A DNA stretch of 64,000 nucleotides from Phlegmacium glaucopus (lineage: Eukaryota > Basidiomycota > Agaricomycetes > Agaricales > Cortinariaceae), in NCBI GenBank assembly GCA_015039465.1, contig MU130622.1, forward strand, positions 300,506-364,505, written 5' to 3'. The notes beneath the pieces are model-generated. The model saw only the letters and a list, made by a program, of their open reading frames with translations, searched no databases and was not told the DNA's origin. Shown here piece by piece: positions 34,581-44,168 of this stretch. A program made the translations under genes and the position numbers. The stretch's first letter is position 1. Every line of letters starts with the position of its first letter.

Positions 34581-34859
34581 ACCAGAAAGAGGATGATGGT
34601 GCAATGATGGATACTGCCACAAGCTAATGTATGTTACAAATGATTTTACTTTTCGGTCGTTCTTTTCTTGGACACTACTCATCATATCTATATCATGATG
34701 CATAGGCTATCTTGTATGTACCGCACAATTCTCATAATGCTGATTCCTTTACTAAAATTATAAGAGTCGGGAGAGGCCAGCCTCATCTGTGGATCATAAT
34801 CGCTTTAAATTCGCTTCCTAACAAAATGTTCGACTAGCTAGCATTTTCTTGACTCAGGT

Positions 34860-35565
34860 TCAACAAGTTCCCGAGAGGTTTGGATGGAGATACCTTGAAA
34901 AATATGTATATGATTCGTTCTTGGACAATTTTGGACAGGCCCAGTGTTTAACTTGCTTGCTTATTGTGTTTTCAGGCCACAAATAATCGCACTCGTAGAG
35001 AGAGGGTTCGTTAATGCGGTTCGGTTGATAAGGTATCATCTCTAATGCTTCGATCAAGCCATTAAGCTGTGGCGAACTTGGAGAAATGACGAACTGATGG
35101 ATGATGATGATGATGAATAATACTTGAAAAAGACGGCTAGTAGTAGTAGGTAGAAAAGAGTCCTACCATTATCGTCATCATATTATTGACTCTGAATCGG
35201 CTCAGAGAGGCTGAAAACAAGGCGTCAATGAAAGAAAGAGTAGCATAATGGTCTGGGATGCCAAATTACTTTCAAAAAATGGAGGGTTCGATTGATAGCA
35301 AGTCGGGGCGGCCGACAGAGTCAGGAGGGCTGGGTACGCTGGTACGTTAGTTAGGGGTGACTGATGTGGCATGAAAGAGATTTCGTAGGGCATATTTGAG
35401 GCGCGACAGAGTTGAGAAGCTGCATGTGATTTGGGTAGCAACGATAAATTGTAGATGGATGAGTAACATGAGCAAGGGAGATTCAGGCATGAGGAGTTGA
35501 AATACAAGGTCTGAATGGCAGCGATGAGTACACAGCTCACGATGTGTATTTAACCAGAGAGTCAC
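34860..35565 (-). pseudogene. Leftward membrane-protein remnant after B1
   Basis: Similar in sequence to 43250-43870 after B2. Pieces such as LIEALEMIPYQP (about 35010-35060) and hydrophobic stretches (LLMLLIHLQFIV, TIMLLFLSLTP) remain, but no continuous frame does. Function unknown; the corresponding ORF in the other unit is at 43394-43669. Confidence 0.4.
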
Positions 35566-37145
35566 TGAGGTGAGGACGGTTTGATCTCAGTGTTTATTTG
35601 AACCCATAGATAACGGCATAGTAGGCGATCTTAACTGCGCTGAGGATTGGGAAGTGGAAATGAAGAATCGATTTTAGAATCTGAAGACCACCTTGCTCTT
35701 TCAGACAAAATATTTTTTCATCGCCAGTATCACGGACTCCCTTGCACCTAATTTTCAACGGCCCCAAAGACAATTGGTACCTGCGCAGAGAGAATGAAGT
35801 TGGAAAATGAAGTTACAATCGCCACTGCTCCAGAGTCCACGGTTACTATCATTGGAGACTACAACTGACAAAATTCAGTCACAAATTCCTCGACCAGCGA
35901 CTGCTGAATTAACTTTCCAGGTAGTTACTTTATCAAATCGAGCTCGAAATATCAGGCGCAAGTCAAATCGTTTCTCGATGGCGCAGAAAGCATCAGCAAA
36001 TTCAGGAAAATCCTGTAGTGTACCACAGTCATAGTATGTCACAAGCCTTGAACGTTCCCAGTGAAACTCGTCCTCGATCATGCGCTTAGCTGCGAGCTCT
36101 GCTGAGGACACTGGACAGCAGACACACGTGACCGCAAAGTTTGTCCAACGATGCAGAATTTTTTCTGCGGTTTTCTGCTCAGAATAAATCAAGAATAAAT
36201 GTTCAATCTTTCCATTTCGCAGATTTCTCTGAGTTCTTTAGCTTCAGGCTGTGGATTTAAGAGAACAGCTGTGCATTGCAAAGTGACCTATACATATTTA
36301 TAATACAGAATTTCCTGCGCTTTTCTATGCCTGTGCGTTCATACGAGCTTTCCTGACCCGGTACCTTGTACTATCCCTATCCCCAGCTCCATTCTATGAT
36401 GGTTCAACAAGTCCCTTAAAAATCATACACAATCTTCAAATTCGGTGGCAGTCATGTTAGGGTTCGCTTTGAGGTATGTAATTGATGGCAAACAAGTTGC
36501 TGAGCAAATAGTGAGCAAGGAAACAGGGAAGTGGAAAGAGACGCACTGCGGTGTGAGCAATGTCGTCGAGGCCAGCATCGGTTTCCCTTTCTTGGTCTTC
36601 GCCTGTGCTGCCGAACTCAATCCTGTGGTGATAAGTACTTGCCAGTGTTACTTCAGTTGGAGGTCTCAGAATATTGAGACCGGCACTCAAGAAAACAGTT
36701 TTTTCAATACTAAGTTGACATAAAACGGCAAGTGGGAGACCACAAACAATGGATTTTCCTTCGAAAGATGTATTAGAATACATTTCAACAAAGTTATTAG
36801 AAAAAGACACATACTGGTAAATTTGACACTACCGCGGCCTGCTTACTAGTATCTGGGCTTGGATGACGCTGTTGTGTGTAGAATTGGGGATGGAGGTAAC
36901 CGAGCTTTGAGGAACCTCTGGGATTGACCGTATGGAAGATGGAGCGGTGGTTCTACTGGCATTGGGGATGACCTTATACTATTACGGTCAACTTGTCCAG
37001 TGCTGTCCAGTGTCCCAAACAATCACGTTTGACGCGTGACCAAAAATTCTGACGCGTCAACTTCCAACTTCTTGCTTCAATATTTATTTAATCCTCATCG
37101 ACAATCACAGGTTGCGACAGCCCGTCTTAGCAGGAAACTGTAAAC
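35566..37145. other. Unresolved stretch with two weak leftward ORFs
   Basis: An open frame at 35875-36192 (MIYSEQKTAEKILHRWTNFA) and another at 36457-36810 (MSFSNNFVEMYSNTSFEGKS, LAHYLLSNLFAINYIPQS) lie on the minus strand. Neither shows a known domain. They may be exons of decayed genes or chance. The rest shows nothing. Confidence 0.25.
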
Positions 37146-38270
37146 ATGTGGCATGAACCAGTTCAATTATTGGATGTCAGCGACGACTTTAGACAACTTT
37201 ACCGGGTCAAATCGAACTACCTCCCACAGATCGTGCCTTGTGTCTCACAAGAACTCGCAGCTCTTTCTTTAGATACTGTTGAACAAGAACCTGAAGCGAA
37301 AGTCGAGGAAATTTGGAAAAATGCTTTGAGTCGCAAGCGTGGAGTTAGAGTGCGTTTCATGTCCTATGTCTCTGGAATTCTCTTTCACAGATGTGGTTAC
37401 TATTGCAGAATGGTTTACTGTCATGAGATCGATTACGGCCGACGCACTTAAACAAAGCATCTTCCATCGCATTTCTGTCAGAGCAAGACCATATGGTTTC
37501 TGCATCTGCCTGCTACTAGTAAATTGATTTTATTCAGTGCCTTATAAAATGTTAATTGGCGAACAGTGTTCGGCCTCAATTATACGATGCGAGGACCAGC
37601 TTCGTCTATGTCACTGAACAAGAGCTCTTAGCGTAATGGCTGCCCTTGGAACTCTTCTCCATTGCATACCTGGAATTCATCCTCGTCCAATCTGGGACAG
37701 TAAACAACGGGATGCGAAATTCCATTGTTGTCGATGGCAAAGATGAGATTGTCAGCAGCAGGCAAGGTCCTTTTTTTCGTTTCGTCTATAAACTTACCAA
37801 ATGGCGGAACAGTGTCATAGCTCGATTTCTCACCATCGGCACCCTCCTACGTCGCCTGGAATCGCTTTTGATGACCCTACGATCAAGGTCAGTATTCAAG
37901 GGATGACTTGTGAACAATCATGCCTTACCATCTTTGCTAGGTCAGCGAAAGAAGGTCCCACTATTCATGCTTTTGCACATTCTCTCTCCTCTGCACTCGT
38001 TTACATCAGAGAGGCCCTTGCTAGCTGTCCACCCCCCAATGCTCATACAGGAAGTGGGGAAAAATCAATACTATCAGAAATTTGCGGCCAACATTCTGTT
38101 TACGAGGAACTGCTCGTGGCATTGGCTGCGTTGTGCAACAGAGTGCGTAGAAGCTTTTCATGTTCAAGAGGATGTAACGATGGGCTGAAATTTACAAGAG
38201 TGAACAATTTTCCCCGGAAGATCATCCCCAACTTGACTCGTCGCCAAACCCACTTTTATCTCACATATGT
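37146..38270 (+). pseudogene. Gamma-tubulin complex component-like gene, N-terminal fragment
   Basis: Exon 1 at 37146 (MWHEPVQLLDVSDDFRQLYR) to a donor near 37347. Exon 2 begins at about 37391 in the frame VVTIAEWFTVMRSITADALK; exon 3 reads VRPQLYDARTSFVYVTEQEL. Further right, pieces in different frames read DGKDEIVSSRQ, ARFLTIGTLLRRLESLLMTL and KEGPTIHAFAHSLSSALVYI, which resemble the N-terminal region of GCP5/6-like (Spc97/98 family) proteins as I remember them. The frame changes between pieces and the conserved GCP core is absent, so this looks like a truncated duplicate cut off where the PARG unit begins at about 38270. Family assignment is moderate. Confidence 0.4.
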
Positions 38271-38276
38271 GATTGT

Positions 38277-38328
38277 TTTGGGTGCTGCTGCCGCCATAAT
38301 TGGACTCAGCTTTCGGACTACAGAACAT
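38277..38328 (-). pseudogene. Relic of DUF6535 exon 1, unit 3
   Basis: Reads MFCSPKAESNYGGSSTQN from 38328 leftward, matching MFSSPKVDSKAGGSSTQN at 30057. Nothing of the rest of the DUF6535 gene follows. It shows that unit 3 once had the same divergent layout. Confidence 0.65.
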
Positions 38329-38423
38329 GTAGAGGAACAAGTGCTTTGGTGACTCGGATCTGTCTGCTCATGTTCTCACGTCAATGGACAACGGATGGAA
38401 TATATAGAAAGAGGTTCAAATTT

Positions 38424-38433
38424 CTTATATAAG
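38424..38433 (+). promoter_or_regulatory. TATA-like box of PARG copy A3
   Basis: CTTATATAAG, a perfect 10-bp palindrome, about 72 bp upstream of the A3 ATG. It is CTTATGTAAG in A2 and absent in A1, where the stretch between TTCAAATTTCT and CACACAGCC is shortened. Confidence 0.6.
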
Positions 38434-38504
38434 CACGGTGACAGCTACACACAGCCTTCTTCAATCAGAATCCTTCTTCGTTCATCGACTTTCAACAAGA
38501 AGAT

Positions 38505-39479
38505 ATGTGGTCTTCCCAACCTTCAAATCACCAAAATCATCACACTGATCCCAAACGCCTGCGCCTACGAGACATTGCTCGAGAGACCATCGAAGCTATC
38601 AATAAAGGTCATGTCGTTTATGAGGATGTGGCTTCCAACATGCGTCCCACTAGACATAGCCTCAGGGTATCTAATGACGATACTGAACGTGGCACGGAAT
38701 GCTACAGGCCGGGATCTACCAGGTTGAGATACTGGCAGCAAGGTCCTCTACCTGCTATTGCTGCTGAACATCATCGTCATCCGTCAGAAACCCAAGTACG
38801 CATTATGAAGATGTCTACACTTCAAGGCGCCCATTTCCTCTCCGAAAGTTGCCCTGCATCTAAAATCGGCGTATTGAATTTTGCATCTGCCACCCAACCA
38901 GGTGGAGGGTTCATAAACGGCGGTGGTGCACAGGAGGGATCCATTGCTCGATCTTCTACTCTTTATCTATCCCTCAAGACACCTCAAGCCAAACCTTTTT
39001 ATGAATTACACGACAAAGACAGGAACGGAGGATATTATTCCAATGCTATGATTTATTCCCCTTCCATCGCTATTTTCCGGGATGACGATGGTAACTGGCT
39101 ACGGCCCTACTATGTTGACGTCGTTACCAGCCCAGCTGTAAATGCGGGCTTAGTGCGCAAACTAAGGTACGACGGAGAGTCTGGGACGGAGGATAAGATT
39201 TTATCGGTGATGAGAGAGCGGATGGGGAGGATATTGGCCTTGTTTGAACAGAGAGGAACAAGGAACCTGGTTCTGGGGAGTTTTGGAACAGGTGTTTGCC
39301 AGAATGATATTGTTTCGTTGGCGAAAATATGGGGAGAGCTACTTGCTGCACCTGATGCTAGATTCCGCCATTCGTTTGATCAAGTGGTGTTTACCATTCC
39401 GGATGGTTACACTCTGCGAAAATTCGAGGCGGGCTTCAAAGCTGCGGTCGATCCACCTACAATTCGGTTTTCTCTGTAG
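38505..39479 (+). CDS. PARG-type macrodomain protein, short type, copy A3 (catalytic Glu replaced)
   Basis: 324 residues, about 90 percent like A2. Start MWSSQPSNHQNHHTDPKRLR. The loop reads ATQPGGGFINGGGAQEGSIA: the GGG is intact but the motif is QEG instead of QEE. In characterised microbial PARGs the second Glu of QEE is the catalytic residue, so A3 should bind but not cleave ADP-ribose chains, if it folds. The remaining blocks (NAMIYSPSIAIF, LVLGSFGTGVCQNDIVSLAK) are conserved and the frame is open to the end, which argues against simple decay. It has the best TATA-like box of the three copies. Confidence 0.85.
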   Translation: MWSSQPSNHQNHHTDPKRLRLRDIARETIEAINKGHVVYEDVASNMRPTRHSLRVSNDDTERGTECYRPGSTRLRYWQQGPLPAIAAEHHRHPSETQVRIMKMSTLQGAHFLSESCPASKIGVLNFASATQPGGGFINGGGAQEGSIARSSTLYLSLKTPQAKPFYELHDKDRNGGYYSNAMIYSPSIAIFRDDDGNWLRPYYVDVVTSPAVNAGLVRKLRYDGESGTEDKILSVMRERMGRILALFEQRGTRNLVLGSFGTGVCQNDIVSLAKIWGELLAAPDARFRHSFDQVVFTIPDGYTLRKFEAGFKAAVDPPTIRFSL

Positions 39480-39779
39480 CAGTCTCCCTACCCCTTTTGT
39501 TACTAATAGTCTCTAGTCTGTGATGGTTGAGCCTTGCTTTAGGTCAAATTGTACTACTATGCATTCTATTCTACATATGTATATGTGTTTCCGTACTTGG
39601 GTCAATTTAATACATGCACTGCATATGGCATTGACGTGACACGGGTCTTTTCTCTAGAGTCATGGTACCTCTACTTCCGATTCCTAATCTTAACTCTCAT
39701 CGATACTATCATCTATCCAACAACTGCTCACCAACGTTACTAGCAGTCTTCAAGTTGAAATCTGGACAAGTTCCCGAGA

Positions 39780-42700
39780 ATGTTATTGTGAGTTACACAT
39801 TTCTCAAATTGTTTATTGTCCAATAACATCTACTTTTTTATTTAACCAGATCAAATCAAACTGACTTCGACTACGACAACCCTACTTCTTCCTCCAACCC
39901 TCCTGGACCTCCTCCCACAGGAGACGGTGGTTCTGGTAGAGGCCTCTTTAGCGGCTTTAGCTTTCTCGGAGGCCGTGTCAGCGGCAGCGACAGAGACTTC
40001 GACGACCGAACTTCTAACCCTGCTGGACCTCGAGACGGTAGTTCTGATAGAGGCGATCGTCATCGGGGACTTTTTAATGGACAATTTGGCTTTGGAGGCC
40101 GTGGTAGTGCCAGCGGCAGAGACTTCGACGACCGAACGACCGAACTTCTAACCCTGCTGGACATCGAGACGGTATTTCTGATAGAGGCGATCGTCATCGG
40201 GGACTTTTTAATGGACAATTTGGCTTTGGAGGCCGTGATAGTGCCAGCGGCAGAGACTTCGACGACCGAACTTCTAACCCTGCTGGACATCGAGACGGTA
40301 GTTCTGATGGAGGCAATCGTTATCGGGAACTTTTTAATGGACCATTTGGCTTTGGAGGAGGCAGTGGCAATGGCAGAGACAGAGACTTCGATGATCGAAT
40401 TTCTAACCACGCCGGACGTCGAGACGGTATTTCTGATAGAGGTGATCGTTATCGGGAAGTTTTTAATGGACAATTTGGCTTCGGAGGTGGCCGGAGTAGC
40501 GACGGCACTCGTGGATCTAGTAGAAACGACAACTCCAGATTTCCTAGAGGGAGAGATGGACGTTTCATGGACACAATGTCACCCAGCCATCACCTCTCCA
40601 GAGATGATCTCCGCGATATTGCAGTCAGTACCCTTCAGGCTCTCGATGAGGGAGAGTATTTCCCTCCAGGGGCAGTTGATCCTTATGACTTGAGGACGAA
40701 AATTGAGTGGACGGATGACAATACTAGATATTATGGACCTGATGCTGGAGAGGACGGGGAGATTTTGGAGAGTGAATTTATCAGGATCAACGAAGAAGGC
40801 GGCAATGAAGGAAAAGATGAGAAGGAGGAAGAGGGAGATAAGATGAGTGTTGGGGAACAAGACAAGAATGCAAGTTCTCTGGATGGAACGAAACAAGGAG
40901 AGGATGGATCGGACAACGTAGCAACAGCAGCATCGGAAGCCGAGAATAAGCAAGTGGACGATAACTCCAACCCAAAAGCCCAAGCCCAAGCTGAAGTCCC
41001 CATTCCTCCAAACCCCACTGCTGATTCTATCATCTGCATCGGAGAGTACTCCACTCTGTTTGGTGCACGTAGAGTTCACTTTGCACTCGCCCCGGATCCA
41101 TCTCCTAACAAGAAAATCGGAGTACTCAATTTCGCTTCAGCCAAGAAACCAGGCGGTGGATTTATCAACGGATCTCAAGCTCAAGTTCGTTTTTCCTTCT
41201 TTACTTTCTCATACATATTACCTAACGATTTTTTTAATCAGGAAGAATCCATAGCTCGCACGTCTACTCTCTATCCTTCTCTTATTACACCCGCCGCCCT
41301 CCCATTCTACACACACCATAGGGAGGACCCAAGCAACGCTTACTATACGCATGCCATGGTCTATTCCCCTGGTGTCGTTCTTCTTCGAGACGATAACGGC
41401 GAATGGCGTAGTCCAGTCAAAGTGGATGTATTGACCAGCGCTGCCGTCAATGCAGGTGAGATTAGACGCGGGTTAGAAAAGGAGGAGAGGTTGAGGAAGG
41501 AGAGGGAAGAGCTGGAGATTTGGAGGAGAAGGGGGGAGGAGAGGAGAAAGGAGAGGGAAAAGGCTATGGCGGAGAAGGAGAAAATTATGGCGGAGAAGGA
41601 AAGTTTGAGAAAGGAGAAGGAGATATTCAAGAGGGAGCAGGAAAAGTTGAAGAAGGAGCAGGAAAAGTTTAAGAAGGAGAAAGCGGAAGCGGCGAAGCTG
41701 AAGAAAGAGAAGGCCGGGTCAACAAAGCTGCGGAAGGGAACGGCGAAAAGTGGGGACGGAAATGGGACGGAGAAAGCAAAGGAGACATATTCTGGTAGTG
41801 AGAAAGAGGAAACGTCCTCAGAGGATCAGAAAGAGAAAGAAAGAGAGATAGAGCAGGAGAAGGAAAACGAGAACGAGAAGGCGGAGAGCGAGAAGGCGGA
41901 GAGCGAGAAGGCGGAGAGCGAGAAGGCGGAGAACGAGAACGAGGAGAAGGAGAAGAAGAAGGAGAAGGAGACGGCGACCGACACTCCAGAAGAGACAGCC
42001 ACCGACACTCCAGAAGAGAAAGTGACTGACACTCCAGAAGAGACAGCGACTGACAATCCAGAAGAGAAAGCGACCGTCAATCCAGAAAGCGGAAGCGGCC
42101 CTGATGGTGAGGTGAAGACAGCAGAGGAAAATACAGAATCCAAAGGAGCTTCGATTCAAGATGTTCAACCCCAATCAGAGGCCACACCCGAAGTTAGCAA
42201 GGAACCCACGTCTTCCACTACCATCCTTCACCCTCTCTCTCAAACCCAGCTTTCACAAGCTCCTAAGCCCGATCCAGAAATATCCTATATCCACCGCCTT
42301 GAAAATGCAGAATATCAAATCCAACACACCATGTACACCCGCATCTCCCGCATCCTTCACCTCTTCCAGCTGCACCAAACTCCTTATCTCATCCTCGGCT
42401 CCTTCGGCACCGGTGTCTTCCAAAACAATACTGACATAGTTGCTAACATTTTCGCCGAGCTCCTCGTCAAACCCGGTGGGAGGTTCAAGAACGTGTTTAA
42501 GACGGTCGTGTTTGCTATTCTGGGAAAGGAGACTGTGAGGGTTTTTGAAAAGGTTTTCTCGAAAGTTGAGAAGCTGGGGAAGAGGACGAGAGGTGGGAGT
42601 TGTGTGTTGATGGATGAGGATGGGAGTGATAGGGATGTGAAGGAGGGGTCGGAGGAGAGGATGATGAGGATGATGAGATGGGAAGGGAGGAGAACTGCTC

Positions 42701-43071
42701 TTGCGGAGGCTGCCCAGGCTGAGGCGGATGCTGCCTCTTTCGCTGCTATTCAAGCCGATATCGCCCAGGCTGAGATTGAAGCTGCCTCTTGGGCTGCTAT
42801 TCAGGCCGAGATTGATGCTGCTGCTGCCGTTGATGCCGATCCTACTGCTCCTGATGATGATAGAATCGCAGAAGATGAAAAGATGATCTTAACAGAAGAT
42901 GGGGAAGTCGATTTTGCGGTTAGGGAGACCGTCAACGCCACCACTACTCCAAAGGTCATGATCACTGAGGATGGCAAGGACGCCGAAATGGAAGAAATCA
43001 AGAGCCTCTCAGCTAGTAATTGTGAAGCAAAGTTAAACCAGAAAGGGGATGATGATGTTGAAATGCAATGA
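39780..43071 (+). CDS. Long PARG protein, copy B2, with coiled-coil insertion (main ORF from 40567)
   Basis: Best-preserved long copy. Exon 39780-39787 and the repeat exon from 39850 encode an Arg/Gly/Asp-rich N-terminus; an 8-bp tandem duplication (40129-40144, CGACCGAA twice) breaks that frame. From the ATG at 40567 (MDTMSPSHHLSRDDLRDIAV) the frame is open for 834 codons to 43071. PARG half 1: NFASAKKPGGGFINGSQAQ (40.. 41.18 kb), then EESIARTSTLYPS after a 57-bp intron (41185-41241) that is itself open and in frame. About 270 residues of charged sequence follow: a Lys/Glu/Arg coiled coil (EKEERLRKEREELEIWRRRG), KAESE repeats and DTPEETAT repeats. Half 2: RILHLFQLHQTPYLILGSFG, TGVFQNNTDIVANIF, FKTVVFAILGKE. 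An acidic Ala-rich tail ends the protein. Catalytic loop GGG..QAQEE is intact. Confidence 0.8.
39980..40510 (+). repeat. Coding minisatellite, 126-129 bp unit, four copies (B2)
   Basis: Same repeat as in B1. The word AACTTCTAAC or a close variant recurs at about 40009, 40143, 40269 and 40398, i.e. the same spacing pattern (134, 126, 129) as in B1. Confidence 0.85.
41878..41935 (+). repeat. 15-bp coding tandem repeat (KAESE), about four units
   Basis: AAGGCGGAGAGCGAG repeated in frame inside the charged insertion of B2. B1 has only one degenerate unit. Confidence 0.85.
41982..42090 (+). repeat. 24-bp coding tandem repeat (DTPEETAT), about five units
   Basis: Units such as ACTCCAGAAGAGACAGC recur at 24-bp spacing and are absent from B1, so they arose or were lost after the duplication. 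Confidence 0.8.
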
Positions 43072-43393
43072 TGGATCTGCCACAAGCTAATGTATATTAG
43101 AAATGATTTTACTTTTCGGTCGTTCTTTTTTCTTGGGCACTACTCATCATACCTATATCGTGATGCATAGGCTATCTTGTATGTAGCGTACAATTCTCAC
43201 AATGCTGATTCCTTTACTAACATTTTAAGAGTCGGGGAAAGGCCAGCTTCGCTTCCTAACAAAATATCGATTGAGCTAGCATCTCAAGTTCAACAAGTTC
43301 GCGAGAGGTTTGGATAGAGATACCTTGACAGGTCCAGTGTTTAACTTGCTTGCTTATTGTGTTTTCAGGCCACAGATAATTGCGTAGAGTTCG
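43072..43393. other. Downstream region of B2
   Basis: Aligns with 34590-35000 after B1, with several deletions. No gene. Confidence 0.5.
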
Positions 43394-43669
43394 TTAATAC
43401 GGTTTCGGTTGATAAGGCATCATCTCTAATGCTTCGATCAAGCCATTAAGCTGTGGTGAACTTGGAGAAATGACGAACTGATGCATGATGGTGATGAATA
43501 ATTTTGCTTGAAAAAAGACGGCTAGTGAGTAGAAAGCTGTAGAAAGGAGTCCTGCCATTATCGTCATCGTATTATTGACTCTGAATCGGCCCAGATAGGC
43601 TAAAAACAAGGCGCCAATGAAAGAAAGAGTAGCACGCCAAATTCCTTTCAAAAGATGGATTGATAGCAA
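43394..43669 (-). CDS. Small membrane-like ORF after B2, unknown
   Basis: 91 residues: MLSIHLLKGIWRATLSFIGA, then LFLAYLGRFRVNNTMTIMAG, LLSTAFYSLAVFFQAKLFIT and a tail NGLIEALEMMPYQPKPY. Two or three hydrophobic helices are visible. The other unit keeps only a broken version. A 3' exon of a longer lost membrane protein is as likely as a complete gene. Confidence 0.3.
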   Translation of the reverse strand: MLSIHLLKGIWRATLSFIGALFLAYLGRFRVNNTMTIMAGLLSTAFYSLAVFFQAKLFITIMHQFVISPSSPQLNGLIEALEMMPYQPKPY

Positions 43670-43684
43670 GTCGGGGCAGCCGAA

Positions 43685-43838
43685 TCTCCCTTGCCCTCAT
43701 GTTAATCATCCATCTACAATATCGTTGCTACCCAAATCATACGCAGCCTTCTCAACTCTGTCGCGCCTCACCCTATGAAATATCTTTCATGCCATATCAA
43801 TCACCTAAACGAGCGTACCCAGCGTACCCGAGTATTAC
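43685..43838 (-). repeat. Segment inverted relative to the paralogous unit
   Basis: This stretch is the reverse complement of about 35320-35490 (for example CTACAATATCGTTGCTACCC here against GGGTAGCAACGATAAATTGTAG there), while the flanks on both sides align in the same direction. Confidence 0.8.
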
Positions 43839-44168
43839 TCAGCTCACGATGGGCTCTGAAAAAAAATGGCTGTCACGCGATGTGACTGGAACATCGTGAC
43901 GTCGCGGGCCTTGCTTAAGAGTCATTGGGACCAGTTTGTGCCCCCGAAAGTTTAGAGTTGATGTTATCCTACATAAGCATAATTAGATGCCATGAAAACA
44001 GTCATTAGGAGAGTCCGATATCTACAAAAGAATACATCTCACAAAAGTTGTGAGCTAGAATTCGAAAGCGATGAAACATAACGAAAGTTCCTCGTAATTA
44101 ATATACATATGGGGGGGCCATGTCAAATAAAAGGAAAGAAAAGATATCAAGGTTGCTTTCCCATTTTC
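43839..44168. other. No gene
   Basis: End of the duplicated unit (to about 43860), then AT-rich spacer and the 3' flank of the leftward SUR7/PalI gene. Confidence 0.45.

Noticed and set aside
41818..42174. Leftward Leu/Phe-rich ORFs suggesting membrane proteins
   Set aside because: Antisense of the Glu/Lys-rich charged insertion of B2.
43880..43912. Cloverleaf-like GC pairing near CACGCGATGTGACTGGAACATCGTGACGTCG as a tRNA
   Set aside because: No A or B box and no acceptor stem; only a short imperfect dyad.
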